Source of the DNA: Pseudomonas reactans
GTDB lineage: Bacteria > Pseudomonadota > Gammaproteobacteria > Pseudomonadales > Pseudomonadaceae
Reading direction: 5' to 3'
Length of the DNA stretch: 64,000 bases
Assembly: GCF_013385825.1 (NCBI RefSeq)
Contig: NZ_JACAPG010000018.1
Span: forward strand, 186,001 to 250,000
The translations under genes were made by a program, and so were the position numbers. Positions 46,632 to 53,891 of this stretch are shown one piece after another (within the stretch, counting starts at the first letter, position 1; each line of letters begins with the position of its first letter). A model generated the notes under the pieces. That model saw nothing but the letters and a program-made list of their open reading frames with translations, ran no database searches and was not told where the DNA came from.

Positions 46632-49040
46632 ATGCTCAGCCGCGTCAGCGCCTTGCGCACCGTCATCCTCGGTTTATCGGTGGCAACCGCAAGCCACAGC
46701 ATCATGGCCGCCACCCCGGCGCCCGCCCAGGAACAATCCCAGCCCCAGGCGTATGACATTTCGCCCGGCAGCCTTGACCGCGTGTTGGGGGCTTTCGGGC
46801 AGCAGGCAGGTGTGATGATCGGCATCGATTCCGCGCTGGCGACCGGTATTCAAAGCAAGGGCTTGAAAGGCAATTTCTCTGTGGACGAAGCCCTTGAGCG
46901 CCTGCTGGGCCCGGTGAATTTGCAGGCAGAGCGTGAGCCGGACGGCTATCGCGTGGTGGCCAAACCGGGCTCCCAGGACGGCAAGGTGGAATTGCAAACC
47001 ACCCAAGTCAGCGCCAACCAACTGGGCACTGTCACTGAAGGCACGGGTTCGTATACCCCTGGCACCATTGCCACGGCCACGCGCCTGGTACTGACGCCAC
47101 GGGAAACTCCGCAATCCATCTCGGTGGTCACCCGCCAGGTCATGGATGACTTCGGCCTCAAATCCATTGACGATGTGATGCGCCACACGCCGGGCATCAC
47201 CGTGTCGACCTATGACACCGAGCGCACCAACTACTACTCGCGCGGTTTCTCCATCGAGAACTTCCAGTACGACGGCATACCGACCCTGCGTGATGCCCAA
47301 TACTCGGCAGGCCAGACCATGACGGACATGGCGATCTACGACCGCGTTGAAGTGCTGAAAGGTGCCACCGGTTTACTTACCGGTGCCGGCGGCCCTGGCG
47401 GCACCATCAACCTGATCCGCAAGAAGCCGACCTCCGAGTTCAAAAGCAGCATCGAACTGGGCGCGGGCTCCTGGGATAACTACCGCTCCCAGGTCGACGT
47501 CAGCGGCCCCCTGACCGATACCGGTAACGTGCGCGGTCGCGCGGTGGCCGCCTATCAAGACAAAAAATCGTTCCTGGATCACTACTCGCGCAAGACCAGC
47601 GTGCTCTACAGTATCCTCGAAGTCGACCTGACCCCGGACACCCTGCTGACCCTGGGTGCCGACTATCAAGACAGCGACCCCAAAGGCTCCAGCTGGACCG
47701 GCACCCGCACCATCTTCGACGCCACCGGCAACAAACTCGACCTGCCGCGCTCGTTCAACAACGGGCCCAAATGGGGCTCATGGCAACAATACAGCCACAC
47801 CGTATTCGCCACCCTGGAACACAGCTTCGACAACGGCTGGGTCACCAAAGGCCAGTACAACCATCAGGTCAACGGCTACGACGCGCCGCTGGGCTATATC
47901 TCCCAGGATTCTGCGACGGCGAGTTCGATTTATGCCGCCAAATACACCGGCGACACCACCAGCGACAGCCTGGATGTCTACGCCTCGGGGCCGTTCGAGC
48001 TGTTCGGGCGTGAGCATGAACTGGTGATCGGCCAGTCCGTTTCCAACTCACGGTGGAAGGGCAAGGACTACCGTAATCCCGTTTATTTCGGTAACTCCTA
48101 TGACTTCTACAACTGGCACGGCGAGGCCATTGAGCCTGCGTGGGGCAAGGCCTCCCGGTTCAGTGATGAAATCACCCGCCAGACCGGCACCTATGTCACA
48201 GGCCGCTTCAGCCTGACCGACGCGCTGCACCTGTTGCTGGGCACGCGGGTTGCCAGCTATCAAGTCACTGGCACCAGCGACACCGAAGAAAGCGGCAAGG
48301 TGGTGCCATACGCCGGCCTGACGTACGACCTCAACGAAAACCTCACCGCCTACGCCAGTTACACCGAAATCTTCAAGCCGCAGACCCAGTATCGCGATCG
48401 AACCAACACCATGCTTCAACCCGACGAGGGCAAAAACTACGAGATAGGCCTCAAGGGCGAGTTCTTCGATGGCCGCCTGAACGCCAGCCTCGCCTACTTT
48501 GAAGTGCACGAAACCAATCGCCCAATCGCCGATACCGCCTGGAACTCCCAGCCCGCCGTCGATTACGCGTACATGGGCACCGAGAGCAAAACAAAAGGCT
48601 ACGAAGCAGAGATCTCCGGCGAACTTGCTCCTGACTGGCAGTTGCAAGCCGGTTACACCCACAAGATCGCCCGCGATGCCGATGGAAAAAAGGTAGCGAC
48701 CTGGGAGCCAGAGGATCAGGTCACCCTCTACACCAGCTACAAGCTCCAAGGCAGCCTGGACAAACTCACCCTCGGTGGTGGCACACGCTGGCAGAGCGCC
48801 GGCTGGCAAACCGTGCGCAACTGGGCCTACCCCGGTGGCGGTCGCTCAGAAAAATTCACCCAGGACCCATACTGGCTGGTGGACGTGATGGCGCGCTATC
48901 AACTGACCCAGAACCTGTCGGCCACGCTGAACGTCAACAACCTGTTCGACAAGAAGTACTTCACCAATATCGGCTTCTATGACTCGGCGTATTACGGCGA
49001 CCCACGCAACGTGATGGTCACGACGCGCTGGGATTTCTGA
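46632..49040 (+). CDS. TonB-dependent siderophore receptor with signalling domain
   Basis: An 802-residue outer-membrane receptor. A signal peptide (residues 1-26) is followed by an STN signalling domain (about 40-108, DISPGSLDRVLGAFGQQAGV), a plug (about 145-260, TPRETPQSISVVTRQVMDDF and MRHTPGITVSTYDTER) and a 22-strand barrel ending in phenylalanine (MVTTRWDF). The STN domain talks to the FecR partner, so this is a transducer as well as a transporter. The plug is of the FpvA/FoxA/FiuA type, which suggests a ferric hydroxamate or pyoverdine, but the ligand is unknown. The ATG is 109 bases after the FecR stop; the longer open frame upstream overlaps fecR and is not used. Confidence 0.92.
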   Translation: MLSRVSALRTVILGLSVATASHSIMAATPAPAQEQSQPQAYDISPGSLDRVLGAFGQQAGVMIGIDSALATGIQSKGLKGNFSVDEALERLLGPVNLQAEREPDGYRVVAKPGSQDGKVELQTTQVSANQLGTVTEGTGSYTPGTIATATRLVLTPRETPQSISVVTRQVMDDFGLKSIDDVMRHTPGITVSTYDTERTNYYSRGFSIENFQYDGIPTLRDAQYSAGQTMTDMAIYDRVEVLKGATGLLTGAGGPGGTINLIRKKPTSEFKSSIELGAGSWDNYRSQVDVSGPLTDTGNVRGRAVAAYQDKKSFLDHYSRKTSVLYSILEVDLTPDTLLTLGADYQDSDPKGSSWTGTRTIFDATGNKLDLPRSFNNGPKWGSWQQYSHTVFATLEHSFDNGWVTKGQYNHQVNGYDAPLGYISQDSATASSIYAAKYTGDTTSDSLDVYASGPFELFGREHELVIGQSVSNSRWKGKDYRNPVYFGNSYDFYNWHGEAIEPAWGKASRFSDEITRQTGTYVTGRFSLTDALHLLLGTRVASYQVTGTSDTEESGKVVPYAGLTYDLNENLTAYASYTEIFKPQTQYRDRTNTMLQPDEGKNYEIGLKGEFFDGRLNASLAYFEVHETNRPIADTAWNSQPAVDYAYMGTESKTKGYEAEISGELAPDWQLQAGYTHKIARDADGKKVATWEPEDQVTLYTSYKLQGSLDKLTLGGGTRWQSAGWQTVRNWAYPGGGRSEKFTQDPYWLVDVMARYQLTQNLSATLNVNNLFDKKYFTNIGFYDSAYYGDPRNVMVTTRWDF

Positions 49041-49053
49041 GGTAGATGACAGC

Positions 49054-49081
49054 AAAAGGCCGAGTTTCCTCGGCCTTTTTT
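49054..49081 (+). terminator. Terminator of the siderophore receptor gene
   Basis: AAAAGGCCGAG and CTCGGCCTTTT pair across a short loop, with T following. It can also act on the converging DUF6124 gene. Confidence 0.9.
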
Positions 49082-49082
49082 G

Positions 49083-49334
49083 TTATTGGAATGCTGGTGT
49101 GTCTTGGGTGAGAACCAGTACTCGCTCTACCAACAGTTCGCTCAGCACGATCAATTGCTGGCTGGCCAGCAGCTTGTGACGGCTGGCACCTTCGAGTTCG
49201 AAGGCCAGGTCGGTGGTCATGGCGTTGAGTGAGGCGAGGGTTTCGCTGGCTTGGATCAGCAGGGTTTCGGGGGAGAGATCTGGGGCGAGGGTGAAGAGGG
49301 TTGTCGAGGGTGGATTGGGGGTGATCTTTTTCAT
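49083..49334 (-). CDS. DUF6124 family protein
   Basis: An 83-residue protein starting MKKITPNPPSTTLFTLAPDL, ending LVERVLVLTQDTPAFQ. ASETLASLNAMTTDLAFELE and SQQLIVLSELLVERVL are features I associate with DUF6124, which is found almost only in Pseudomonas and has no known function. The start at 49334 has AAGGAG 8 bases upstream. The gene has a long leader, described next. Confidence 0.75.
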   Translation of the reverse strand: MKKITPNPPSTTLFTLAPDLSPETLLIQASETLASLNAMTTDLAFELEGASRHKLLASQQLIVLSELLVERVLVLTQDTPAFQ

Positions 49335-49681
49335 GGCTGAAACTCCTTGATTGATGGAGTCGCCAGACATCGCTGCTAAACGAAAAGGGTGGCGACTGTA
49401 CGCGGGTTAGCAGACCAGGAATCAAGGAACCCGGCGCACCCGAAAGTGCCCCACGCACAGCCGCCATAATACGAACCAGCGGATGCTGAAAGCATCGCTA
49501 GAACGAATGGTGGCCTTGCAAGCCTTGATAGTAAACGAGCTGCTAAACCCGGTCGCTGATTTTGCAGCGACGGGAGGAGGCTATCTGCGTGGGGGGAGTT
49601 GCGCCAGTTCATCAATGGCGCGATAGCTTGAAGGAAAATTCTGAAGGTTCGTCCTGTCGGGCTTTCCAAACCCCAGAAACG
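49335..49681 (-). other. Leader region of the DUF6124 gene
   Basis: No convincing gene. A 97-codon minus-strand frame (49376-49669, with GCAWGTFGCAGFLDSWSANP) resembles frames I recall in front of other DUF6124 genes in Pseudomonas, so the stretch may be a conserved RNA or leader rather than a protein. Confidence 0.35.
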
Positions 49682-49704
49682 ACAAAACCCGCACTAGGCG
49701 GGTT
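49682..49704 (-). terminator. Terminator behind the tRNA-like fragment
   Basis: On the minus strand AACCCGC and GCGGGTT pair across five bases, followed by TTGT. It lies 18 bases beyond the tRNA-3'-like end, as terminators of tRNA genes do. Confidence 0.6.
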
Positions 49705-49721
49705 CTGTCGATGCTTCGAAT

Positions 49722-49745
49722 TGGTGGGCCGGGGTAATCTGAACT
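49722..49745 (-). other. Possible att site: tRNA 3'-end-like fragment
   Basis: Read on the minus strand, TTACCCCGGCCCACCA looks like the acceptor stem, discriminator base and CCA end of a tRNA, preceded by TTCAGA, a poor T loop. No complete tRNA can be folded here. Islands that enter a tRNA 3' end leave such a displaced copy at the far border, so the intact tRNA may lie beyond the right edge of the window. The sequence changes from core-like to island-like at this point. Confidence 0.4.
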
Positions 49746-49794
49746 AACTATCTAAGTAATTGATTTAAAATGAAAAATATCGGTTAAAAGATTC

Positions 49795-49818
49795 TTTGGA
49801 ATACCATTTGGAATACCA
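49795..49818. repeat. Perfect 12-bp tandem duplication
   Basis: TTTGGAATACCA occurs twice in direct succession, about 70 bases inside the proposed island border. Such short direct repeats beside an att site can be arm-type integrase sites. Confidence 0.7.
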
Positions 49819-49881
49819 AGGCTTTGGGCTGGCGGTGCAGAGGAAAGGAAGGTGTCCGGCTGGTTCCATCACCTAAGGTTC

Positions 49882-50763
49882 CTAGCCACCTTTCAGCTTG
49901 CCTGTGAAGTACACGCCATCTTCAGACTCCGTCGTTATCAGAAGCTCCAAGACTTGAGCTCGTTTCAGCTCGTGCTTTTTTGCCAGTGTATCGAGTAGCT
50001 CGATAGCGGTTTTCGATAGCATGACATTAACCTGCTTCTTGTCTGCTGTGCGTTCGTCGAACTGCTTACGGTTCCATCGTTTCTTGATCGTCTGGATGAT
50101 GGCTTTCAGCTCATTGCGGCCGAGCTCTGCTTCATCAAAGTACATGAGCAGCTCTTTGTAATTGTTGATAGGGCTCTGGCTTCTAAATATGGATACATGG
50201 TGCTTCTCTAGCCACTCCCAAGCGCATTTGCAGCGTTTGAGGCCATCCTTTTTGTCTTCGAACCACTCGAAAGCTTTGTCCCCAGCCTTGTGTCTAAGCC
50301 AACGATTGTGAAGGCGCTCGATTTCGTCTGCTTTTTTTGCGATATCCACATCCCAGAGATCAAGGATGGCGATGAGATGATTCCTACCATTGAGTCGTAC
50401 CAGTCCGCTAGGCAGTCCTTGGGTAGGTCTCAACTCAGTGAGGTCTTCAATCCTGCGAAGTAACCATCGATGCTGCCGCTCATCTCCCTCAATCCACTTG
50501 AGATAGTCATGCGGGACCAGGAGTCTGTCCTTTTGGGAGCCTATGTCTTTAAGGTTTTCGGTCTTGCGTCTCAGGAATCTTGCGATCTCGTCCCGCATAG
50601 TCGAACCATTACATGTACTAGCGTCAAACCTAGCCCGCTTGTGTTGTTTCAGGTACAGCCATAGCCAGATGTCATGACGAGTGTTTTGCCGTGGTTCCTT
50701 GAGTAGCTGGCTCAGCTCGTCAAGCCCGCTATCGTCAACAATAAAAGTCTCATCCATAGTCAC
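49882..50763 (-). CDS. Hypothetical protein with C-terminal ribbon-helix-helix domain
   Basis: A 293-residue, strongly charged protein with no signal or membrane segment. The last 60 residues form a ribbon-helix-helix pattern: a beta strand in KKQVNVMLS, helix A in KTAIELLDTLAKKHE and helix B in KRAQVLELLI. A basic helix, QTIKKRWNRKQFDERTADK, comes just before. The layout recalls the DNA-binding end of MatP, but the rest does not. The N-terminal 230 residues are rich in Trp and charged residues (RHDIWLWLYLKQHKRARF) and unknown to me. The AT-rich repeat array 44 bases upstream of the ATG is the natural candidate for its binding site. It is the first gene inside the island. Confidence 0.75.
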   Translation of the reverse strand: MTMDETFIVDDSGLDELSQLLKEPRQNTRHDIWLWLYLKQHKRARFDASTCNGSTMRDEIARFLRRKTENLKDIGSQKDRLLVPHDYLKWIEGDERQHRWLLRRIEDLTELRPTQGLPSGLVRLNGRNHLIAILDLWDVDIAKKADEIERLHNRWLRHKAGDKAFEWFEDKKDGLKRCKCAWEWLEKHHVSIFRSQSPINNYKELLMYFDEAELGRNELKAIIQTIKKRWNRKQFDERTADKKQVNVMLSKTAIELLDTLAKKHELKRAQVLELLITTESEDGVYFTGKLKGG

Positions 50764-50806
50764 GCTCTATCAATTATAGAATATTAATATTATTAATTTG
50801 GTCTAG

Positions 50807-50905
50807 TTCTATTAGGATTCTATAAACCTTCTATGTACGTTCTACATAGATTCTATAGAGGATCAATCGAGATTATATGTTTATTCTATGGATATTCTAG
50901 AATAA
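50807..50905. repeat. Nine-unit 11-bp phased repeat array (TTCTA iterons)
   Basis: TTCTA recurs at exactly 11-base steps: 50807, 50818, 50829, 50840, 50851, then two degenerate units at 50862 (ATCAA) and 50873 (TTATA), then 50884 and 50895. Seven of nine units are exact in the first five bases; the other six bases vary. A perfect inverted repeat, CTATGTA and TACATAG around CGTTC, lies inside at 50831-50849. One step is close to a helical turn, so all sites face one side of the DNA. It resembles an operator, iteron origin or partition site. Confidence 0.88.
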
Positions 50906-51507
50906 TTTTTCTGGTGGTGGCCAGTAAAGATAGGCTCTGTAGCCGTAAGTGGTTGGTTTTTTAGCAGTGCCTAGTATTTTAACCCTGTGAATCGATCCTG
51001 ACGTTCAAGGCTGTCATGGCAGTGACGTTTTTGTCGCGTTCCTTGAGTTGGTGGTGCATATGGCGTTAAACGTCTATTAGTAAAAATGGGGCTTTGTGGG
51101 TGCTGATATCGAGTGGAGGCGAGATTGTCAGCCACATGTTGCTGATGCTTATAGGTTGCCCATGTCAATTTCGGCAAAGCGCGGGTGCCCAGCGAGTGCG
51201 GTTGTTTCGAACGACTGACCGAGACCGCTTCGAGTATTTGGTGTGTGGCAAATGTGGTGGCCGAAGTCGGGTGCGTGCAGAGGTGAGTAATGCTCTATAC
51301 AAGGTCGAATTGATTCGTCGTCGGGCATCTTGGGTAAGATATTGGCGAAGCTCCCTAGGCTTGCGTCTCCGCTTGGCTGAGTGGCGTTGGTCGAATTTTA
51401 AGTTGATAAGTCTTCAATTGAGCGGCACAGGCGTTAAGCAGTAGGCGTAGTGAGTATTTATTTACAGACCTTGCGAATCCTCTGAACGATACGAGAGGAG
51501 CCCGTTC
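50906..51507. other. Region between repeat array and alpA, no certain gene
   Basis: A plus-strand frame at 51094-51444 includes CGKCGGRSRVR, which might be half of a zinc ribbon, but there is no ribosome site before any of its ATG codons and codon use is poor. I do not call it. GAGAGGAG before 51508 belongs to alpA. Confidence 0.4.
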
Positions 51508-51720
51508 ATGAGGATCATCCGTCTGAAAGAAGTTATCGACTGCACCGGCCTTGGCCGGTCCACCATCTATAAGTACATCAGTGAAGGAGCTTTCCCAAAA
51601 CCGGTCTCACTGGGTGATCGGTGCGTTGCCTGGGTTGAAAGTGAAGTTCACGACTGGATCCTGGCTAGGATTGAGGCGCGCGACTTGGCCGATGGGGAGC
51701 CGTATAGGCATCAGGGGTGA
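51508..51720 (+). CDS. alpA: AlpA-family regulator (excisionase-like)
   Basis: A 70-residue winged helix-turn-helix protein with the full AlpA pattern: MRIIRLKEVIDCTGLGRSTI, then YISEGAFPKPVSLGDRCVAW and ESEVHDWILARIEARD. AlpA proteins switch on the integrase of CP4-57 and P4-like elements or act as excisionases. GAGAGGAG lies 8 bases upstream. It marks this as an integrative element of the satellite type. Confidence 0.92.
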   Translation: MRIIRLKEVIDCTGLGRSTIYKYISEGAFPKPVSLGDRCVAWVESEVHDWILARIEARDLADGEPYRHQG

Positions 51721-52051
51721 GCTTTGGATGCCCGTTCCAAGCAGTCTTAATACGCCATGGCTGGGGCTTCCCCCGGTCATGGCGCTTTATGCTGCGTAGG
51801 CCGGTTGCCGTGGCGACACCTCAGACAATTCCCGCGGTAGGCTCCAAGCAAAAGTATCGGTATGCGGGGCAATATCGCTTTCCATTGCCCCGCTTGTCTG
51901 GGCAATGCCTTGCTTGGTTAAGCTGGTTTTATTGATATAGCCATATCCAATCGACTACTACCTTTCAATAGTCTTAAGTGGAGAGCGTCTCAGCAGTAAA
52001 AAGATACTCGGTGAGTACTTGGTGTGCATCCAACCAGTCAGGTACTCAACC
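51721..52051. other. Gap before the first Gp2 gene
   Basis: A 331-base stretch with no gene. It holds the hairpin at 51864-51893 and AT-rich sequence after it that could carry a promoter. Confidence 0.5.
51864..51893. repeat. Perfect 10-bp hairpin upstream of the first Gp2 gene
   Basis: GCGGGGCAAT and ATTGCCCCGC are perfect inverses around a 10-base loop, 158 bases before the Gp2 start. No T run follows. A similar hairpin precedes the second Gp2 gene. Confidence 0.8.
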
Positions 52052-53017
52052 ATGCGCTCAATCAGCTCTACCACCTACACCAGCTTCTCTCAGTCTCAAG
52101 CCTCGATCCTGATCGAGCGATTCGTTCAATCCATTGAGCGAACTGACAAGCCAGCCTTCGAGATCATCCAGTCTCCATCGGGATACGAGCGGGTACAGAG
52201 GACTAGGCTCTCTAAATACTTCGACTTCATGCAGCAAATGGTTTACCTCTTCGATGAACGTCACGCCTACGTCTACAGCGAGCACCTGCGAGCCTTCTGG
52301 CAAGCCTGTCAGGACATTGGCCTGGAGCGTAGTCATGTAGGTCTGAACTGCTTGAATGAGCAAGGGACGGGATACTTGGATTTTCACAATTCCATGAACG
52401 TACTGGTCACTCGGATTCGTCAGATAATCCGAAGCAAGGAGTTCAAACGTAAGGAGAATGACCGCCGCTATGAGGCCAGCCAGAAGCAAGCCATGCTTAC
52501 TGAGTACGTGGGACGGGTGCTGGATCGCTATTCCCGTACGATTGTGGTGCGGGTGGACCTGCACTATCGAGCAATAGCACGAGCACGTTTGCGTATCGAG
52601 CATGTGTTCGAGGACCTGGATTTGCTGGTCCGTGCGAGGGAGCGTAATCCGATCTTCAAGCACGAAACGGGCTATATCTGTTCAGTTGAGCAAGGAGAGG
52701 ACAAGGGGTTCCACATCCATGCTGCCTTCTTCTTCAATGGTGCTGAGGTGCGTAGCGACTTTAACAAAGCTAGGGAGATTGGTGAGCTGTGGGAGCAGAT
52801 CAGCAGTGGGCGTGGGTACTGCTACAGCTGCAACGATGACAAGGGCCGTTACGGCGATGAAGTCGGTATCGGGACGATCAGGCGAGCTGACACTCAGGCG
52901 TGCGGCAAGGTTATCAAGGCCATGCACTACCTCTCCAAGGGCACCCAGCATCTACGCATTAAGTCGGCAGGCGCACGAACCTTTCGCACAGGTCGCGTTC
53001 GGCGGGCAACTGCTTGA
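52052..53017 (+). CDS. Inovirus Gp2 / YagK-YfjJ family protein
   Basis: A 321-residue protein. Its C-terminal half has the YagK/YfjJ C-terminal domain: a strand VVRVDLHY, then YICSVEQGEDKGFHIHAAFF with the paired histidines of the fold, and KAMHYLSKGTQHLRIKSAGA. The HIH motif and nearby Asp recall HUH replication initiators, and family members are encoded by filamentous phages and CP4-type elements, so replication of the element is the likely role. The start at ATG 52052 (MRSISSTTY) follows CAGGTACTC; the frame opens 11 codons earlier without a site. Confidence 0.82.
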   Translation: MRSISSTTYTSFSQSQASILIERFVQSIERTDKPAFEIIQSPSGYERVQRTRLSKYFDFMQQMVYLFDERHAYVYSEHLRAFWQACQDIGLERSHVGLNCLNEQGTGYLDFHNSMNVLVTRIRQIIRSKEFKRKENDRRYEASQKQAMLTEYVGRVLDRYSRTIVVRVDLHYRAIARARLRIEHVFEDLDLLVRARERNPIFKHETGYICSVEQGEDKGFHIHAAFFFNGAEVRSDFNKAREIGELWEQISSGRGYCYSCNDDKGRYGDEVGIGTIRRADTQACGKVIKAMHYLSKGTQHLRIKSAGARTFRTGRVRRATA

Positions 53018-53090
53018 GGGCTACCAATCAGTCGATGGCTATATTCTCCATCGTGAGCGAGTTTCCTATTTCCTGATTGGTTGATTGGTT

Positions 53091-53149
53091 GATTGCCACT
53101 ACAGTGCCCTTTTACTAGGAGGACACCATGGCATCAATAATTGAAGTGA
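53091..53149 (+). repeat. Copy A of a ~60-bp segment repeated behind each Gp2 gene
   Basis: GATTGCCACTACAGTG ... CTTTTACTAGGAGG ... ATGGCATCAAT ... ATTGAAGTGA matches 62593-62654 with only a 3-base gap and two substitutions. It includes a strong ribosome site and the first seven codons (ATG at 53128) of the small gene that is complete in copy B. After GTGA the match stops and the frame closes 16 codons later, so copy A is a broken gene. Confidence 0.9.
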
Positions 53150-53228
53150 GTCTCCTGCATCTGAAAATAAAAAAGCCACCGGGGCGTGAATTGGCCTAGT
53201 GGCTTGGATGAGGAGGGAATTCAGCCGA
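53150..53228. other. Junction after the truncated small gene
   Basis: The sequence from 53150 on is unlike that behind copy B. GCCAC at 53172 and GTGGC at 53198 can pair over an interrupted stem. It joins the broken small gene to the end of an integrase remnant. Confidence 0.4.
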
Positions 53229-53507
53229 TCAGGAAGCGGCGACTTCCTGTTTTGATCTTTGGGTAGCGGGCTTGCCGGTAGGGGTTCTGGTCATGGTGGC
53301 CGAGATGGGTTGCAGCACCTTGAGCACCTGGGGCGAGCCGATTTCCTCGGCGGACAGTTTGCCAATTTGGGCAAACGCATACAGTTCCAACTTCCGCAGC
53401 CAGCCTTTTCGCCACTTCTCTGGCCAGGTGCCTCCGTGAACCTCGCAGTATTCTTTCGCAAGCGTCTCGAACTTCAGCTTTTTTGCCTCGCTGGCTTGTG
53501 GGCGGCG
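53229..53507 (-). pseudogene. Tyrosine integrase remnant (core-binding domain)
   Basis: The minus strand encodes about 92 residues between a TAA at 53508-53510 and a TGA at 53229. LKFETLAKEYCEVHGGTWPE and KWRKGWLRKLELYAFAQIGK, then EEIGSPQVLKVLQPI, match the core-binding domain of P4-type integrases. There is no start codon, no N-terminal arm domain and no catalytic domain with its Arg-His-Arg-Tyr set. After LQPI the sequence turns to a tail (TGKPATQRSKQEVAAS) that may be the original C-terminus joined by an internal deletion. No intact integrase is in the window. Confidence 0.7.
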
Positions 53508-53891
53508 TTATTTTTGCTAATTTTCCTTGTTTTACTGGGCTTGCTCAATGATTTTTGTTTTGTCCCCCACTTGTCCCCCCAGTTTGGTTGCGCGTGCGCG
53601 TAACCACTCAGCTTATGGTTGTTGTAGTCAATGACTGCGCTGATGTGGCCCAGTCCCTCATCTGAGCTGTGATTTTGCGTACATGGCAATTTGCTGGCTA
53701 GTAATCCATGATATTCGCCTCAGGCTCAATGATAATGCCACCCTTATCCCTATGACCAGGGAGCCGCTGCGTGCAGTAGCGTGCTGGTCAAAGAATTCAA
53801 AACCTCGCTAGGCTCGGCATAATTGGTCGCACGCTCAAGCAAAATGGAATGCCAAAGCTCTTGGCCAGCCGCTGATGAAAGGAAGTTTCTT
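53508..53891. other. Gap before the defence-like operon
   Basis: A 71-codon minus-strand frame (53474-53689) lacks recognisable features and overlaps the integrase remnant in another frame, perhaps as decayed integrase sequence. AAGGAAG at 53880 is the ribosome site of the methyltransferase. No other gene is seen. Confidence 0.4.
53560..53581. repeat. 11-bp tandem repeat beside the integrase remnant
   Basis: TTGTCCCCCAC is followed at once by TTGTCCCCCCA. Like the duplication at 49795 it lies beside integrase-related sequence and may be a pair of arm-type sites. Confidence 0.6.

Noticed and set aside
49376..49669. 97-codon minus-strand frame as a protein gene
   Set aside because: No ribosome site or recognisable fold. 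More likely part of a leader RNA.
50807..50905. CRISPR array
   Set aside because: Units are 11 bases with no spacer structure and no cas genes; a phased binding-site array fits better.
51094..51444. 116-codon frame with CGKCGG as a zinc-ribbon protein
   Set aside because: Only one CxxC pair with a weak second pair, no ribosome site and poor codon use.
51721..51935. 72-codon frame after alpA
   Set aside because: It reads through the hairpin and has no protein-like pattern.
53474..53689. 71-codon minus-strand frame beside the integrase remnant
   Set aside because: It overlaps the integrase frame out of phase and has no domain features; probably decayed sequence.
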